64,000 nt of DNA. It comes from Cavia porcellus. Lineage: Eukaryota; Chordata; Mammalia; Rodentia; Caviidae. The notes below the pieces were generated by a model, which saw only the letters and a program-made list of their open reading frames with translations, did not search any database and was not told the origin of the DNA. The stretch lies in assembly GCF_034190915.1 (NCBI RefSeq), contig NW_026947504.1, positions 64,693,474 through 64,757,473 on the forward strand, in the 5' to 3' direction. How positions within the stretch are numbered: position 1 is the first letter of the stretch; each line of letters begins with the position of its first letter. The position numbers and the translations under genes are program-made. Below are positions 11,870-23,255 of this stretch, one piece after another.

Positions 11870-13229
11870 AAATATGACCTAGATTTGCATATGTCAGTAC
11901 TCCTCACAATCAAAATTCTTACTACCTAAAGTCTGGAATCCAATAAATTTGTATAGAAAAAATATTAACTGCTATCTTCAGACAGTACAAGAATAGGGCA
12001 TGTACATTCTTCTTTAAACTATTTATATCTTCTTCCACGCTTGCAAATTTTTCATTAGGTAAGTGTCTTGTGTACTTGGAAACACTTCTTAAATTTTAGT
12101 CCATTTTACCGTGTCAAATACAGAATTGATAGGAACTACTCCTCTCTAGGAAGCTATGTTTAAATTCAGCCAACACTCACCACGTCTCTCTTGTACATTC
12201 AACACATACAAACCATGCAAAGTTGAAAAGATTTTTTAAACTATGTAACACACTGTTGTATCCTATTGACTTCCTGGACTCTGGGCTCCTGCAGGGCACA
12301 ACCTTGCTTCTTTTGCATGACTGACTGTTTACGGTACACACGTAGGGAATATGACAATAATGAAGGTCTTTCACAATTTCATCCTCCCCACAATGACTCT
12401 GCAGGTAAAGAAAGACCTTATCTCAGACTCCCCAGCTCCTAATTACTAAGATGAAGCCAAACTCCTCCTGGAACATACTGGTGATTTTTAAATTAAAGTT
12501 TTTAAACTTTTAAAAGCTACAAGCTAGATGGCTTTGGTTTTTATCAGAATTCATTTTCTAAAGTTCCCAGAACTTGATCATTTGAATCACAGACATAAAA
12601 AATGACCTGCAGAAGAAATCTCTTTAAAGATGATACGATTCCCCTTCAAGAGAAATAAATAAGATGTAAGAACAAAAGCTCTGTGTAGACGTACTAATAA
12701 ACTGATGGGAACTCACACCGGATTAAAAGCCATCTTACAAAGAACTGCTATATAAACAGATTTAAATATACGCACTAAAGCAGTTCAAAAAGGGTGAAAT
12801 TCACCTAGGGCTTACATCAACGGGATTTACTCTTCAGTTTGAGGAAGGCTATAAACTTCCTTCAGGGGCTCAATCATTTTTCCATGCCTTCTGGCATTAT
12901 ATACTTTGAGGGTTTAATACTATTAGGCCACAATACAAATTACTAGGCCAGTTTCACAAACCCAGCGTTTGCCCTATAAGGGCTTTAAGGCAAAAGATAC
13001 CATGAGTCTTTCTTTAAAGCAAGATTACAAAACTGTTTTATAAAACTGTAATCCTCAGCTTCAACAGTCCTTCAGCAAATGGTTTTATACTGTCTCGCCC
13101 GCAAAATATAGACAAAAGCCATTATAAAAGTATAAGAAAGTGTGTCTCTATAGTCATTTTAACTAAAACAAAGCAGGTAGGTTTGGGAGGCTTTTTTAAA
13201 ATCAGAAGTAGGCCAAGAAAAATACCACT
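11870..13229. other. Promoter-proximal low-copy DNA
   Basis: Repeat-poor, as is common for a first intron next to a CpG island. On the minus strand at about 12930-12825 there is a short frame ending in TAA a few bases before a GTAAGC donor. It could be an alternative 5' exon, but evidence is thin. Confidence 0.3.
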
Positions 13230-13710
13230 CGCTCCGTTCACTGCGCTCCTGGGCATACGGCCCCAGTAAGAGAATCGCCCCTTTGCGAATCCCACGACGC
13301 GGGGAAAATGGAAGCAGACGCGAACTGAGCTTGTGACAGCACTACCCTCAGAGATGCTGAGATCCGGGGCCGGGCCAAGTGAGGATGGAGGAGGGCGGTC
13401 TCCGCTCAGCAAATCGGCGCGCGAGGCGGCGACACACCGCGGGCGGGCAGAGCCGCACCGGTGCAGCTCGAAACAGAAAGCGAGCGGGAGAACTTTCCCT
13501 GCCTCCCCCGCCCTCGCCGCTTCCACACTGGAGGAGACGAGAGCCGGCGGCCGGCGCGCCGGCCCGACGCTGCGCCCGCGGGCCTGGGGCCGGGGAGGAC
13601 GGGGCGCGTGTGAGCGGGCACCGCCGGCGGCCCGCCCGGCGAGGGAGGCAGCGGGAGGCCCGGCCTGGCCCGCGCGGCCGGAGAGCAGCTCGACCCGCGT
13701 CCACCGCTAC

Positions 13711-13846
13711 CTGCAAAGCCAGCTCCGCCCCGCCGTCCGGGCCCGACTCGGCGCGCGCCGCGGGGTCTCCCAGCTGCGCCGGCTGCACCGCGCGAGCGAG
13801 CGGAAAGCTGCGCGGGGCGGGGCGGGGCGGGGCGGGGCGGGCCGCC
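13711..13846 (-). other. Candidate non-coding first exon
   Basis: On the minus strand, sequence just downstream of the E-box pair and GC boxes ends in GGCTTTGCAG followed by GTAGCGG, a good splice donor (intron begins at 13710). There is no ATG on the minus strand between the E-boxes and the donor, so this would be 5' untranslated. The 5' end is a guess. No acceptor partner could be fixed, and the gene is unidentified. Confidence 0.4.
13812..13842. promoter_or_regulatory. GGGGC tandem tract (SP/KLF sites)
   Basis: Five consecutive GGGGCG-type units give repeated GC boxes for SP1/KLF factors. With runs of four G on one strand the tract could also fold as a G-quadruplex (inference). Confidence 0.75.
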
Positions 13847-13875
13847 GTCACGTGGCCCGGCCCCCTCACGTGACC
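13847..13875. promoter_or_regulatory. Paired CACGTG E-boxes
   Basis: GTCACGTGGC at 13847-13856 and CTCACGTGACC at 13865-13875, with the cores 17 bp apart. The second contains the palindrome TCACGTGA. USF and the MiT/TFE factors (CLEAR element GTCACGTGAC) bind such sites. A lysosomal or autophagy link for the unknown downstream gene is therefore possible but is inference from the motif alone. Confidence 0.7.
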
Positions 13876-14350
13876 AGGCCGCGCGCGCGGCTGTGCCCCA
13901 GCGGCTGGGCTCGGGCGGCCCCGGGGCCGCGAAGGCCGACCCCGGACCGGCGGGAGTCGCCGAGAGTGTGGCGGCGGCTGCGGGAGCTCACGCCTCTGTC
14001 TCCAGGGGCCGGGGAGGCGCGGCCTCTGCGCTCTGCCTCCCGGGCGCGCAAGGGGCCCGGCTCCCTCCCCGGGAACCAGGGCGGGAAGCGCGCCGCGCCG
14101 GGAGCGGAGGCCGCGGAGGAAACGCTCTGCTTTACCTGCCTCCCTCTCACTCACAGCCACCCGTCGGCCTGGACCCCGAGCGCCTGCAGAGGACGGAGAC
14201 GCTGGCCCCCCAGCCAAGGAAAGAAAGAAGGGTGTGAGGCACGGGGTGCGAGTAACGGAAGGCAGAAATGCCGCGGAAGTGGGCTGTCAACACTGGACCG
14301 CGCTCGGAGGGCGTCGGGCTCAGCCCGCTTCTGCAAGTGGTAAACTGTGG

Positions 14351-15695
14351 CCCGCAAATACCACAGCTAGAAGCAGGGAAAATGAGGGAGCCACTCCTTT
14401 CCCTTCATTTGTCTGTAACCACACTATCCCAATGATTAGCCATATTTAAACTGAAGGAGACCCAGTGCCCGAGGTGGCAGATCATTGATACCAAGCTCCC
14501 GGAACTGAGGTGGCTGAGCACGGTGGAAGGCATCTAGAGTTACAGGTGGCTAACCCTTTAAGTACTGGAAGCCTGAGTTGTCCAGGATTCCTGCTCCTCC
14601 TTTTTCCCTTTGACTTTCTGCTTGTTCCTGCTACTACCATCCTGCAATCTTCAATAGAGGCAGCTACTCATCACCAGGTATATGCTTAGCAATTCTTTCC
14701 TTGACCAGCACTAGAAACTAGACGACTTTTGTCCCATTCAGCTGTAATAGAAGAACTGCTCCGTGTATCACTTTAAAGGCCACCTATATGTAGTTTTCAG
14801 AACACGCAGTTGGCTTTACAGAATGAAGTATAAACTTGGCAGTGTTACAAGCAGCCTTGTTTAAACTTGCTTTTTTCCATTTGAGCGCCCATGAATAAAT
14901 TTTTTAAAATTGTTTCCTAAATACAACTAAATATCTCTGGTGCATTACAAAAAGAAAACTTTCCCTGTCTTCCACTTTCCCAAGGCCACTCCAAACTCTG
15001 GCTGCAGAGAATTCCTGTTCGCCTTGACTACTCAGCTTTCCTTAAATTACTTTTCCTCTAGCCTTATTCTTTGTGTTTGTTCTTTTGCCTCTATCTGAAA
15101 TCTACTGAATTAGTATCTCCCTCCCAAAAGGGGGAAAAAAAGCCTGACCGTAAAGAAATAAAACCAGATCTTATTGAGAAACTGTCAAAAGGTGCAAATG
15201 GAGTCCAGTTCTTTCCTCAGTTGTAGTAGTCCTAAATAAACTGTGTTTTCATCACTTACTGTCTGGCTCTGGCTTAACTGTTCAAAAGTAACCATTGGTC
15301 TCCTACTCAACTTTCAAAATCAAGGTCACATTTTTGTGACCTTGTTTTCTGTGTTCGCATCCTCCTCCCTGATTGATTTCACAGCTTCAGCAATTGGAGT
15401 TCAGTCAGCCAGGCTCAATTGCAACTTCCTTGATTTCATAACATTGTATGTGTGTTGTAGAGAAATCTCATCCTTAAAAAAGAAAAAGAACTCTCACCTT
15501 GTCCAAAAATGGACTAAATATTTCTTGTGAGAGATGGGTTATATGTTATTGTCTTCTAAATTACAAACTCTTTGAAACAGGTCTCTCTGGACTTAGTCCA
15601 GTATCTAGGATGTGGTTTATCACTTAAGACCCATGAATGAAGGGATAGGCAGGGAAAAGACTGAATGAAAGCCTCCATTGAACTTTGTTACAAGT
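14351..15695. other. CpG island shore, low-copy DNA
   Basis: Repeat-poor and AT-rich. No exon with convincing splice sites seen on either strand. Confidence 0.35.
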
Positions 15696-15699
15696 TGCT

Positions 15700-15832
15700 G
15701 GAGCCAGGAGTGGTGGCATTGTTCTGTAAACCCAGTACTTCCAGAGGTTGAAGCCAGCCTAGCCTACAGTGAGTTCAAGACCAAGCAACCTGAACTGCAT
15801 GGCAAAGCCCTGTTCCAAAAAATAAGAAAGAA
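15700..15832 (+). repeat. B1-like SINE, diverged
   Basis: AGCCAGGAGTGGTGGCATTG start, TGAGTTCAAGACCAAGCAACC and CAAAGCCCTGTTCC end. Confidence 0.7.
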
Positions 15833-15839
15833 AAAATTA

Positions 15840-16965
15840 ATGGAGAAATTTACTAAGGGCTGTGGTCTCTGCCTCTGTGGTCTCTGCCTTAGGCTGAAGC
15901 ATTTAGAAACTCTAGCAATCAGGAAGATAAAGACAAAGAAACTAAACTGAGGGTGGTTTCAAGTAGCTTGGTCAATATAAGCCCCTTTACCTAATACTTA
16001 AGCCTACATCTTTTGTCCCCCCCCCCAAACTGCCCATAACCCTACCCTCCACCAGACTACAGGAAAGCTCATGGAACCAGAAGAAACCCAAGGGGAGGAC
16101 CAAAAACAGCCATGGAGCCAATCGGATTCTAGGAGCCTGTATGGGTCAAGAACCTCAATAAAAAGGAGCCACAGACAAGTATGCACCACTGTTTCACTTT
16201 TCAAGGATTCTTACTTGTCCAGAGTAGCTGTTCTCTTTCTCTTCCCCCTTTTTCTCCACCTTTAAATAAATCATCTTTTCTTAGTTTAAATTTGGCTTCT
16301 TTAATTCTCTACTGATGCTGGTTTGTAATCCACAAGAGCTGCATGTTCCAGGAGAGTGGTGTGTGGCATGACCAGACTTTACAGCTTGACCAAGATCATA
16401 GCTTTGTAGTGAATTTACTAATAGAAGCTTGTTTTCTTCAAAGAAACTCTTGGCTGCAATCAGATCAAAATAACTTCTCTGAAACATGTTTGATTGAGAC
16501 CAAAGAAAGAGAGAGGGAAAGGAGGTGGGGGAGGTTTGGGGTTTGATTCCTCAAATAGTTCCCGAGTGTTATTTGTCAGATGCCATATTTGGTGGGTCTT
16601 GGAGGATAAAAAAATTAAACTATACATGATTGATAGTTGCTGACCTCCAGGAATGTGTAATTTGGTTCATTATTCCAATACAGAGTGAAAAATACCATTT
16701 ACAAGGTGTTAAATGAATACAAATTAGGGACCACAAATTAGGAATCAGATTTTTTGGTAACATGAATTTGGGGGATAAGTAATAGATGAAGAAGGGAAAG
16801 CAAAAGATGTTCCAGGAGTGAGTAGTATATCCAAAGATAGCAAAACATGAAACAATATTATTTGTTTATGAAAAATCAAGTAGCCCTGTATCAAGGACCT
16901 TGGTGATATCATTTATCTCTAGGACAAAGGAAACCTAATTAGGCTAATTCTGATATACCTGAAGG
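15840..16965. other. Low-copy DNA with an old repeat
   Basis: Segment ~16565-16680 (TGTCAGATGCCATATTTGG ... GTTGCTGACCTCCAGGAATG) looks like an ancient mammal-wide repeat. The rest is unassigned. Confidence 0.3.
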
Positions 16966-17029
16966 AATAAGATATTTATATTAATATTACTAATGGAGTA
17001 ACTTTCCCTTGCCCGTTGTTACTTATTTA

Positions 17030-17370
17030 TTTATTTTGCTCTGGGAATCGATTGCAAGCTATATTCCCAGCCCCTGAGTTTCATTTCAGCAGACAAATTA
17101 CGGGCATATCATCTATAAATTGACCTGGAGTAGTGTTAGATGATTTTTTTTTATCTTTTTATCGCTAGCTCTAAAAGTTCTCCATAATTATGATCTTAAA
17201 ATGGTAAAATTTTTTGTCCTAAAGATTACTTTAGTATACTCTACAGGGCAGAGAGTGGATGGGTGGAACTTGTTTATTTGTGGGTCTGTTTTGTAATGGT
17301 TGTGCTCAGTCCCATGATTTTGCATGTGCTAAGCACGTGCTCTGCACTGACCTACACCCCAAAGCCTGGA
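17030..17370 (-). repeat. Two old ID-like remnants
   Basis: 17037-17080 (GCTCTGGGAATCGATTGCAAG ... ATTCCCAGCCCC) and 17300-17365 (GCTCAGTCCCATGATTTTGC ... CCTACACCCC) have the reverse ID layout but are heavily decayed. Confidence 0.45.
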
Positions 17371-17865
17371 ATGTCTCTTCTTGATGCTAAAACATACTAC
17401 ATTGGTAAAAAGTATCTGTCAAGAATCTAACAAAATAAGGAAGTATTAAGATACAATGGAACATAGGAGAATGATTTTAGACACTCCTGGGAGTTTATTT
17501 TTTTCTTTTAAAGAGGGTAAAACTAAACATAGCAAAACAGACCAAAACAGATCAGAATAAAACAATGTAAGTGACACAGATTTCAAAACAAGACAACAGG
17601 AGATGTACAGTGGCCACCATAGTCTCTTGTTTTCTTCTAAATAGTTGTCTATACCTTCACACACAATGAATTCATACAAAGCAAAATAGTATCAAACTGA
17701 TCAGAACAGAGTGATGACTCCTGGAAATTAAGAATTTCATTTAAAAACATAATCACTTCACAAATCAGAATTAGAATGTCTTCCTTTGTTCACTTTCTTG
17801 TCCACTGTGCTTCTCTTCTGAGAGTCAGCTTGTCTGCTTTCAGTTCTCCATGGCTATATCTCTAC
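17371..17865. other. Nothing recognised
   Basis: AT-rich low-copy DNA. The frames on the minus strand lack any domain. Confidence 0.3.
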
Positions 17866-17867
17866 TC

Positions 17868-18000
17868 CTTTTTATTTTTATTTTGAAACAGGGTCTTGCC
17901 ACATCTACAAGTTGCTCAAACTGGGCTCCGATTTGTTATCCTCTTATCTCAACCTCCCAGAGCGCTGCAGTTACAGGCGTGTGTCACAACTCCTAGCTTA
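17868..18000 (-). repeat. B1-like SINE, diverged
   Basis: GAAACAGGGTCTTGCCACATC ... CAACCTCCCAGAGCGCTGCAG on the plus strand. Confidence 0.7.
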
Positions 18001-18324
18001 TACTTCTTTTTTTATATATCAGCAGTGGTTCTTATTCCATTTGATTTAGCTATGGCAACATCGTGGCTCATTAGAAAGATAGCAGCTGGTTTTCTGGAAA
18101 ATGGGAATTCTGACTACAGTTGACAATGAAGCAACCCTGGTCATCTGGATATTACTATACATCTTGAAAAATTCTTGAAGTGCCCTCAAGGTAGCCATAG
18201 AAGCAATAATACTATTTTCTGATGAGACAAGACTGTAGGTTTTGGAATAATAAAGGCAAAGTGACAAATTAAGTGATATGAAGATGATACAGTATGGAGG
18301 GCGATGACCCACCTAGCTTTGGTC

Positions 18325-18475
18325 TCTTGGAAAAGTTAAGCATGATGCACACCTTGGTTACTATGAAGGCTGAGGCAGGAGGACCACATGCTCAAGGCCA
18401 GCCTGGGCAATTTGGTGGGGACCTTTCTCAAAACAGAAAGAAAAAAATGCTGGGAATGTAGATCAGTAAAATAAA
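18325..18475 (+). repeat. B1+ID dimeric SINE
   Basis: GCTGAGGCAGGAGGACCAC ... GCCTGGGCAATTTGG followed by an ID-type half (GCTGGGAATGTAGATCAG). Confidence 0.65.
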
Positions 18476-18481
18476 AGTCTG

Positions 18482-18800
18482 TATGGCAGTACATGCCTAT
18501 AATCCTTGTATTCTGTGGGGCTTAGGCAGGAGGATCATAAATTTGAGACCAGCTTTGGCAACTTGGTGAGTTAGCAATATCCTGCCCTCCCCACTCCCAC
18601 TGCAAAAAAAAAAGAGAAGGAGAAGAAGAAGAGGATGGAGAAGAAAGAAGGAAGAAAGGAGAGAAGGAAGTAAAGAAGATAGGAAGGAAAGAAAACAAAG
18701 GTAGACAGAAAGAAAGATAGATAGGTGATTGAGGAATAGCAATGTAACTCAGTGCAAAGGTCCTAGGTTTGATCTCCAGTACTGTGGGGGGAAAAATCTC
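18482..18800 (+). repeat. B1, purine-rich simple repeat, ID half
   Basis: B1 at 18482-18600, then an interrupted GAAG/GGAAA purine tract at 18601-18722 where a tail would be, then an ID-type half at 18726-18790. It looks like a dimeric SINE whose internal A-rich linker expanded into a microsatellite. Confidence 0.65.
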
Positions 18801-18805
18801 ACAAA

Positions 18806-18960
18806 GGATGGGTGGGATGGTGCATATCTGTAATCCCAGCAATTGGGAGGCTGAGGCAGGAGGATTAAATGTAGACAGGCTGCCAGCCTGGGCTACATAG
18901 TGAGTTCAAGGCCAGCCTAAACTACATAGAAGACCCTGTCTCAAAACAAATGCTACATAT
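18806..18960 (+). repeat. B1-like SINE
   Basis: GGTGGGATGGTGCATATCTG start. The internal duplication is clear (GGGCTACATAGTGAGTTC / GCCAGCCTAAACTACATAG). Confidence 0.85.
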
Positions 18961-19015
18961 ACAGAGCTCTAGTTTCAGTCCCCAGCAAGTACATACACAT
19001 GAGCACATGCACATG

Positions 19016-19016
<1 letters not shown>

Positions 19017-19060
<44 letters not shown>
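19017..19060. repeat. (CA)n microsatellite
   Basis: About 21 uninterrupted CA units, long enough to be polymorphic. Confidence 0.98.
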
Positions 19061-19064
<4 letters not shown>

Positions 19065-19065
<1 letters not shown>

Positions 19066-20975
19066 GGCCATAGAAGATATTTTGTGAGGAATCACAGAAA
19101 TTTAACATGGATTAGACATTAGAGGATTACTGTTTTTTTAGGTGTGATGATGGTAATATAGAGAATGTCCTTATTTTCAGGAGGTGCATACCAAGTACTT
19201 AAAAAGAGTCGAGATAAGTCTGCAAATGGCTCAGCAAATAAATACTATAGATATCCATATCCATAAAGAGATTATAATTGTGGCAAAATGTTAACAATTG
19301 TTAAATGTATGAGATGTTCTTTGTATCCTTCTTTGAACTTTGAAATTTTCATAGCAAAATGTTGGACAGTAGATGAGATATGACTTTTATACTCCAAACT
19401 GAGAAAAAGACATTTCAGTGGTTTATTTATTCTGAAAGGTCTTTTGGATACCTAACATGGGCCAGGTACAGTATTAATTTCTGGTTATAGACTGGTGCAT
19501 AAAATAATACTAGTTTCTTTTGTGGGTGCTGTGTTACATCTCTCAATATCTCCTTTGAGACCGGAGGATTTGTTCCCCCATATTCTAAGGAGCTCATAAA
19601 CTGACAACCCTTTTCAGTGATTATCTTGACTAAAGAAAGCTGTTTTACCTAAGATCACGCCACTTGTAAGGACGGCCTACCATATGACTGGTCAATGTGG
19701 GACTGAGATCTGACACCTTCATCTCAACAAAGGACAACTCTAAGGAATAATCCCAGCTTCAGATGCCCCCCAGGAATTGCCTAAAGCCTGCTTGGGACTA
19801 GAGTGCAACCCATTTTCTCTTCTTGCCCAGTCTTGCTTCCATCTCTTTCCTCCACAGGTCCTGAGAGGCATCAGTGGAACAGAATGACGTGGCTAGTTCA
19901 TGTCAGCCATTTTCATCAGCTACCCATGTGCTGGCACCATGGGTTCATGAAGACAAAAGGGAGCCATGCATGAGCCCAACGGCATGATCTCACACTCAAT
20001 GTCAATCTAACTACCAGCACAGCCAAATAACCAAAGTGTCACCAAGAGAAACCATTGCTGAGATACAGTACAGCACTATCCTTCGAAGATACTCCCAGCC
20101 ACTTGTTGGCAAAGTACCTGTATTGTACTCTTCCCACACAGATGGGGACAGGCATTCGCCTTAACAAGAATAAGCAGGTAACCTGTTTATGGCTTTGTTT
20201 TCCTGTCTGTAGCTTCTCAGCCAATTGACCATCCAAGGATTTGTGTTGTAGTATTCACTAACATACTATCCAACGTGTTATTGCATCACATGAAGGATCT
20301 CATTTTGCTGCAAAAGGGATATAGCAGTGGGCATATTACCATGGCATCCCCCAGACCGATCACACTGCACATCACTCACAAACGATTGGCCTCATAACCA
20401 ACAGAACAGACTTGGCTTAAGTGCCAGCTTGGAGATGATACTTCAGAATGATAAAACGCTACCTTCTGGGATACAGTGATGACCTTAATCAGTCACCATG
20501 ATGTGGTGCCATATCCCCAAGAGGATAGTACCTGGGCATGAGATTCAAGCTGTAGAAACAGCTATGTGCCCACTTACATCAGTCCTAAGGAGTACTTAGG
20601 GAATTCGTGAAGAGTCCACATAGTTGAAGGCCACAGGTTCAAAGGTGCTAGTTCCCAGAAGGAACATTTCTACCATAAAACAAAGCAAGAGACTTAATTG
20701 AACTTTACATCACCATCCTGGCATTTGGGGGCCATCAGGACAAAGTTCAGCAGGCAAGAACACAGTCTTCCCTGCAGTAGCTGACTATTCCCATAGGTAG
20801 TGAAGCTGCTGTTACACAATAGAAACAGAGACACATACCTGCCGCCCAGATAATCAACTTGGCTATCTTTTAGTACTGTTTTGCACAATTTAAATGCCAA
20901 CTTCTGAGAAATAAAATGGCAAGTAGAAATAGACTGAATCATGACAAGACTCTGAGGCACCCCATCAGATAAGTC
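19065..20975. other. Unassigned; MIR- and ERV-like hints
   Basis: 19620-19740 (AAGATCACGCCACTTGTAAGG) resembles a MIR core. 19860-20960 is a 1.1-kb stop-riddled block that looks to me like decayed ERV internal sequence (for example CACCATGGGTTCATGAAGAC), possibly related to the copy at 23.2-26.7 kb. I could not assign frames. Confidence 0.25.
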
Positions 20976-20977
20976 AC

Positions 20978-21057
20978 TTGGGACCAGGGACTTAGCTCAG
21001 CGGCACAGAGCCTGCCTGTTGAACACAAGGTCCTGAGTTTGATTCCCAGAAAAGGTA
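20978..21057 (+). repeat. ID-like SINE
   Basis: GGGACTTAGCTCAGCGGCAC ... GAGTTTGATTCCCAG, short tail. Confidence 0.75.
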
Positions 21058-21221
21058 AGTCACCTGAATCTTAGAGCCGCTAATCAGTGGTGAGGAGAAC
21101 CTAGAAGGAACAGCAAAGGAAGGACGGGATGAATATGAGTTGCAGCCAGGGCTGATGGTTCATCCAACTACCCCTTCCTTTTATCAGTTATTGTCAAGAA
21201 AATGCTCTGACTGATTTTTTA

Positions 21222-21405
21222 CCCTTCTTTCCTTCCTTTCTTCCTTTCTTTCTCTTTTTTCTTTTTGAGACAGGGTCTCACTGTGCAGTTCAGGCTGGCC
21301 CTGAGCTCACTTTGTAACCCAGGCTGGTCTTGAACTTGCAAGGATCCTCTTGCCTCAGCCTTCCAAGTGCTGGAATTATAGGCATGCACCACTATACCTG
21401 GCTTC
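21222..21405 (-). repeat. B1-like SINE with pyrimidine tail
   Basis: The reverse B1 body at 21265-21405 is preceded by a CTTTCCTTC-type simple repeat that represents its expanded A-tail on the other strand. Confidence 0.85.
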
Positions 21406-21717
21406 TGACTGAAATTTTGAAGAAATTCTCTCTGGATATGATATGGAAAACAAAGTAAATAGGATAAGCCATTAAGATGATCAGAGTGTCAAGGAAAAAC
21501 ACCTACCCAAAGCTTGCCCCACTCCTTCCAATTCCACTCCAGGTGACCAAGACCTTAGCAGCATTCCCTGTCTATGATTTGTCCTCCATGGGCCTCTACC
21601 CAAGGGCCATTTCCCCAGGATGAATTATGTACCTGCATGACCATGAAGATCCAGGAAGTTAGCTGTCTTTGGGGCATGTGCACACACTTGGAGGTTGAGT
21701 GTCAAGACACCTATGTA

Positions 21718-21830
21718 AGGGCTGGGGATTTAGCTCAGTGGCGCAAGCATCTGTCTGGCAAGTACAAGGAGGTAAGTTCGATCCCCAGTACCAAAAAAAA
21801 AAAAAAAAAGAAAGAAAGAAAAAGAAATGT
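21718..21830 (+). repeat. ID-like SINE with A/GAAA tail
   Basis: GGGCTGGGGATTTAGCTCAG ... GTTCGATCCCCAGTACC, then (A)17 and GAAA repeats. One of the less diverged copies. Confidence 0.9.
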
Positions 21831-22049
21831 GTGTATGTACAGTTCCTTGCAGTGTGAGATAAAGCCAGGATTGGAAAAGAAGGGACTAAATTATGGAGCA
21901 GTTGCGGGGATTGGGGTGTAGGGAGTGGGTGATAATCACCCTCTACGCTGCCTTCACCCTAACTCCAGTTAGGAGTCTATGAATTCTAAATTTGAATCTT
22001 GGCTATCTAGGTAATTAAAAATCTGTATGATACTTGTAAAGACAGGAGA

Positions 22050-22112
22050 AGAACTGGGGATTTAGCTCAGCAGAGCAAGCACCTGTTTGGCAAGTATGAA
22101 GTCATGACGAGG
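22050..22112 (+). repeat. ID-like SINE, 3' truncated
   Basis: ACTGGGGATTTAGCTCAGCAG ... GAAGTCATGAC. Stops before the B-box end and has no tail. Confidence 0.75.
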
Positions 22113-22339
22113 GATAAAAAGAGGAGAGTACATATTTTATTTAACAACTTGTCAGCTTGACTTGTAAATTATAAAGTTTTAGTTATATGTGGCATATAGA
22201 CTACCATTTATAATTTTGCTCTGGGTCCTACCAGTGTTAGAGATGATCTGAAAGTCGTATTATCTACAAAAAATGTAGACTGGAAGCTAGCTTATTGCAA
22301 ATACTAGGTGCCAGAAGTTCATGAAATATCTTCAAAAAT

Positions 22340-22530
22340 GATACAGGCAGTAGGGCATGATGGTGCGTGCCAGTAATCCTAGTGCTCTGGGGACTGATGC
22401 AGCAGGGACTGCAAGTTCATGCCCAACTCAAACAACTTAATGAGTCTGTGACCCCAGCCTTAAAGAATAAAAATAGGGATGGAGATGTAACTCAGTATGA
22501 AAGCCTTTGATTCAATACGCTAATGGGGCG
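22340..22530 (+). repeat. B1+ID dimeric SINE
   Basis: GGGCATGATGGTGCGTGCC ... then an ID half GGGATGGAGATGTAACTCAG ... GATTCAATACGC. Confidence 0.75.
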
Positions 22531-22539
22531 GGAGGATAG

Positions 22540-23014
22540 TGTTATAGAAAACAGGATAACAGGAATCTACAGGTGGCACCCCAAGAGGCAGAGAAAGCCA
22601 GATCCTTCGTGCCTAGCCAGGCTCAGAACAGTGCATCCTCTGAAATCTGAGTCCCAAGAACAGGGTTACAGAGGGTTTTATAGATTATAAGGCAAGAGAA
22701 GGATGAGCTAAACAAAGACAGTTACTTAAAGGTGACAGATTTACAACTTTGGCCATCTGGTCAGTCAAACCAGGGGCAAAGGAGGAGGAGAAGTGCCAAA
22801 GGTGCCACAGATTAGGGAGTGAAGTCCCTGTGAGAAGACAAAGGAGGAAAAGGAGAAGCCCTCAGGTTAGAGAGCTGTGAAACCTCTCCAATGTCTCATC
22901 AAAGGGCAGCCCCAGCTAAAGGAGGGATGAATGTGCTCAGCCAAGGCAGAAACTGCTGTGATCAGACAAAGCAGAGGACCGAGTCCCAGGGTGGATGGTT
23001 TTTCTGCCTCAACA
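22540..23014. mobile_element. Possible solo LTR
   Basis: The block starts TGTTATAG and ends CTCAACA, so its termini are TGTT/AACA inverted. It is 475 bp and differs in composition from its surroundings. No target duplication or clear polyadenylation signal is visible, so the call rests on terminal bases and size. Confidence 0.35.
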
Positions 23015-23084
23015 GGGGAAAATAGCTATTAATCTACAATTTCCTAGCTTGTTAAACTGGCTTTTAAAATTGAAAGTAAAGACA

Positions 23085-23255
23085 TTTTCAGCAAGGCACA
23101 GTGGTGCATGACAGTATCTACTGTCTACTTGAATGAGTCTCAGCCCAAGCAATTTAAGGAGATATTGTCTCGAAATAGAAATAAATAAATAGAAATGGCT
23201 GGGGTGTAGCTTCACGGCAGAGCACTTACCTAGCGTACATGATGCCCTGGGCATC
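23085..23255 (+). repeat. B1+ID dimeric SINE, diverged
   Basis: GCACAGTGGTGCATGACAG ... TGTCTCGAAATAG, then GCTGGGGTGTAGCTTCACGG ... GCCCTGGGC. Confidence 0.6.

Larger units (their letters stand above)
13230..14350. promoter_or_regulatory. CpG island promoter
   Basis: About 1.1 kb of very GC- and CpG-rich DNA in an otherwise AT-rich window. It contains a GGGGC tandem tract, two CACGTG boxes and no TATA box, the usual form of a mammalian housekeeping-type promoter. Long frames here on both strands (for example 13333-14343 plus and 13348-14217 minus) are Arg/Pro/Gly/Ala-rich and overlap each other, as expected when stop codons are rare. I do not treat them as proteins. The island could be bidirectional. 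The best transcript start is on the minus strand (see the candidate exon). Confidence 0.9.

Noticed and set aside
13122..14449. Long overlapping open frames in the CpG island (up to 336 codons)
   Set aside because: Arg/Pro/Gly/Ala-rich on both strands at once, with no domain; explained by GC content.
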